Source: Chondromyces crocatus | Lineage (GTDB): Bacteria; Myxococcota_A; Polyangia; Polyangiales; Polyangiaceae | NCBI RefSeq assembly: GCF_001189295.1 | Contig: NZ_CP012159.1 | Coordinates: 2,494,001-2,558,000 of the forward strand | Direction of reading: 5' to 3' | Length of the DNA: 64,000 nucleotides | Shown: positions 62,108-64,000 of the stretch, piece by piece | How positions within the stretch are numbered: the first letter of the stretch is position 1 | Layout of the letters: each line of letters begins with the position of its first letter | Made by a program: the position numbers and the translations under genes | The notes under the pieces: generated by a model | Seen by the model: the letters and a program-made list of their open reading frames with translations, nothing else | Told to the model about the DNA's origin: nothing | Databases searched by the model: none

Positions 62108-63519
62108 GGGGTGCCTCCAGCTGGTCGCCCCCGCTGCGGCCGCCCTTCGGACGGCTGCTGCTCCTCTTCCGATTCCGACGCTGGCGTCGGTGTGGGGCGC
62201 CTCCGCGCCTCACCTTGACCATCGCCGAACGGCTGGGTCATGGCGATCTGCGACTGCGCCTCCCGGTCCTGCGGAAACGTGAACGTGGCCGAGAGAAGGA
62301 GCGAGTTCCGAACGATCTGCGCGACCTCCGACACCTGGTTGATGTGCTGGTAACGGAGCGCCAGCCGGAGCTCGGGCACCGTCCGCACAGGCACCCACTG
62401 CAGCGACGCGTCCGCGAGCCAGATGGTGATCACGTTGCCCAGCTCCCCCTGCACGATGGGCAAGTTGCGCTGCAACCCCACCGACCCGACCGCGCTCAGG
62501 CGCGCCGCATGACTCAAGGGCACGGCCGCGCGCAGCGACACCTGATCGAGCAGCGAGAGCTGTCCCAGGTACACGTTGGGAGCCGCCGTGTGGGAGTACG
62601 CAGCCTCGGCTTGCACCTCGGCGCGTGTGTACCGCAGTGCGGCCAGACCCACGGGCTGCCACAGCTGCCCGTAGGGCGAGTTCAGGTCCGTCGCCTGACT
62701 CACGCCGAGATCCAGCTGATGAGAGAAGTAGCGCCCGTAGTCGTGGATCCAGCTCGCAGCGAGCGTCGTCACCAGCTGGTCGCGCCCCACGAAGCGCGGC
62801 TCCTCGCCTGCGGTGGCGACGTTGACGTTGTCGAAATGGGTGTAGGCGCTCCTGAGCAAGATCGCGCCCGTATCGTGGTTCCAGTAGCGATGCGCCGACA
62901 GCGTCCCCGTCCCCGTGTAGTTGCGCAGCGGGGTCTCGGTCTGGGGCGCGTAGACCATGAACGCCAGCGCCTCCGACAGCGAGAGGGTGGGGGACATCTG
63001 CTTCGTGAACCCCTGGTTCAGCGCGCCCTGGAGAAAGGGAATCCCCCCGCCGGGGAGCGCTTCGATGGGCGTCTGCCCCGATCCCTGATCGCGGATGAAC
63101 GTGTTGAGCTGGCCCTGCGCGGCGACCGCACCGAAGCTCAGCTGCGTCGTCGGCGAGGTGATGACCCGACCCGCGTACGTCAGCGTGTTCGTGTACGAGT
63201 TCGCTTCCGAGTGCCGGAAGAACAGGTTGGCGATGAACGTGTAGCGGAGCGTCTGCGAGGTCCGCGGCGTGTCGTAGCGCGCCACCAGCCCAGGGCTGAG
63301 CACCCCGAACCCATCCGCCTCTCGGGCCAGCGCGGGCGCCGCCGGCTCACCCGGCTCGGGCTCCTCGCTCTCCGGCGTCGACAGGATGTTGTCGGTAACG
63401 CCGACCGAGGCCGTAGCGACCCCGTGGACGCGCAGGTTCTGCGCCGCTCCGCCACGGGCGACGAGGAGCGCACCCACCAGGGTGGCCACCTCGACCCACC
63501 GCGCACTGACCCGACGCAT
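62104..63519 (-). CDS. Outer-membrane beta-barrel protein of EPS locus
   Basis: ATG 63519 (MRRVSARWVEVATLVGALLV) starts a signal peptide cleaved near GGAAQ. The mature protein alternates amphipathic strands ending in aromatic residues (RYTFIANLFFRH, NTLTYAGRVITS, LALRYQHINQVS, LLLSATFTFP), about 14-16 in number, typical of a barrel. A charged Pro/Glu/Arg tail after the last strand is unusual for a barrel C-terminus. Similar barrels in myxobacterial EPS loci (WzpX-like) serve as export pores; that identity is inference. GTGA overlap with the DUF4091 gene downstream. Confidence 0.82.
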   Translation of the reverse strand: MRRVSARWVEVATLVGALLVARGGAAQNLRVHGVATASVGVTDNILSTPESEEPEPGEPAAPALAREADGFGVLSPGLVARYDTPRTSQTLRYTFIANLFFRHSEANSYTNTLTYAGRVITSPTTQLSFGAVAAQGQLNTFIRDQGSGQTPIEALPGGGIPFLQGALNQGFTKQMSPTLSLSEALAFMVYAPQTETPLRNYTGTGTLSAHRYWNHDTGAILLRSAYTHFDNVNVATAGEEPRFVGRDQLVTTLAASWIHDYGRYFSHQLDLGVSQATDLNSPYGQLWQPVGLAALRYTRAEVQAEAAYSHTAAPNVYLGQLSLLDQVSLRAAVPLSHAARLSAVGSVGLQRNLPIVQGELGNVITIWLADASLQWVPVRTVPELRLALRYQHINQVSEVAQIVRNSLLLSATFTFPQDREAQSQIAMTQPFGDGQGEARRRPTPTPASESEEEQQPSEGRPQRGRPAGGTP

Positions 63520-63553
63520 GGAGACGAACGGTATCACGGCTGCGCGACAGCCC

Positions 63554-64000
63554 TCAGCCCTCGAGGACGATCACCCCGAGGACCGGGGCCGGCTTGATCT
63601 GCGCGATCGCGTCTCGCAGGGGTCTGCGGGTCGACCGCTTCACGATGGTCGTGAAGATCACCCCGTGCACGACATCGCCGATGATCTGCATGTCCAGCGT
63701 GCCGAGCACCGCCGGCGTGTCCACGATGATGTACTCGTACCCCGTCCGCTTCAGGCCCTCCATGCCCTTGGCGAAGGCCACCGCGTCGAGCATCGGCGGG
63801 CGCTCTGCGCGAGGATCGACCGCCAGCATGTGGACCACGCCACCCCGGGTCGTCCCGCTTCCCGGCGCCTCGTCCGTCGGCTTGGTGGTCGTCTGCTCGA
63901 CCACCACCCACGGCTCGTCCTCGTCCTTCCGGTGACGCCGGAGCTGCTCGGTGAAGCAGAGCTGTGGTTCGAACTTCATCGTCGCCGCCAGACCCGGGTT
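63554..64000 (-). CDS. BY-kinase / CpsD-like ATPase, C-terminal part (truncated by window edge)
   Basis: The frame stays open to base 64000, so the 5' part is outside the window. The visible 149 residues include NPGLAATMKFEPQLCF, a Gly/Thr loop, a helix (PPMLDAVAFAKGMEGLKRTG), Walker B YEYIIVDTPAVLG, then DVVHGVIFTTIVKRSTRRPL and a final strand. These are the second half of a CapB/CpsD/Wzc-C ATPase that controls polysaccharide chain length. No Tyr cluster is present at the C-terminus, so it may lack classic autophosphorylation. It sits 34 bp upstream of the barrel gene, probably in one operon. Confidence 0.8.
   Translation of the reverse strand, partial: NPGLAATMKFEPQLCFTEQLRRHRKDEDEPWVVVEQTTTKPTDEAPGSGTTRGGVVHMLAVDPRAERPPMLDAVAFAKGMEGLKRTGYEYIIVDTPAVLGTLDMQIIGDVVHGVIFTTIVKRSTRRPLRDAIAQIKPAPVLGVIVLEG

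Noticed and set aside
1-64000. tRNA or rRNA genes
   Set aside because: No cloverleaf with a GTTCGAATC-like arm and no rRNA-like stretch was seen on either strand. This was a visual scan only.

Overview
The window looks like chromosomal DNA from a high-GC, GTG-start-rich myxobacterium, probably a Sorangium/Polyangium/Chondromyces relative. This is inferred from strong GC3 bias, Pkn2-type Ser/Thr kinases with long C-terminal extensions, TPR, FHA and DUF4388 regulators, a MYXO-CTERM-like protein tail, and dense GTGA/ATGA-coupled operons. No rRNA, tRNA or CRISPR array was seen. Species assignment is inference.

Layout. 0-7 kb: a truncated YkgJ-type cysteine-cluster protein, a Ser/Thr kinase with a secreted TPR partner, an SGNH hydrolase with an N-terminal repeat array, and a degenerate extended SDR. 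7-13.8 kb: a compositionally distinct island. A divergent winged-helix-like gene faces five tightly coupled genes: a small protein with a possible papain-like Cys/His/Asp pattern, a small helical protein, a KGGVGR-variant ParA-like ATPase, a 673-aa helical solenoid, and a protein with a restriction-endonuclease-like N-terminus. This is the best candidate for an undescribed conflict (defence) system. 13.8-22 kb: a Nei-type glycosylase and a giant Lhr helicase, with an oppositely oriented AAA ATPase-TOPRIM-like pair between them.

22-34 kb: a TetR repressor with a repeated palindromic operator and a divergent SDR, an AAA-PDDEXK protein, two alpha/beta hydrolases, a strong hairpin, a 25-unit 21-bp tandem repeat, and a coupled run (membrane spermidine-synthase-like protein, lipoprotein, 3D-domain lipoprotein). 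34-49 kb: a kinase translationally coupled to a pseudo-HD-GYP/DUF4388/DnaJ/TPR giant, an S41 protease, a sigma-32-like factor, an MBL hydrolase, two YdcF proteins, and a HEAT-cyclophilin lipoprotein. 49-64 kb: a secreted pentaheme cytochrome and a PQQ-type dehydrogenase, an EboA-TatD pair, then exopolysaccharide genes (Wza, Wzx, UDP-sugar dehydrogenase, FHA-SpoIIE phosphatase). On the opposite strand follow a DUF4091 protein, an outer-membrane barrel and a truncated BY-kinase.

Three unrelated tandem arrays share a unit of about 21 bp (5.1, 6.7 and 27.9 kb). All functional statements come from motif reading only; no database search was run.
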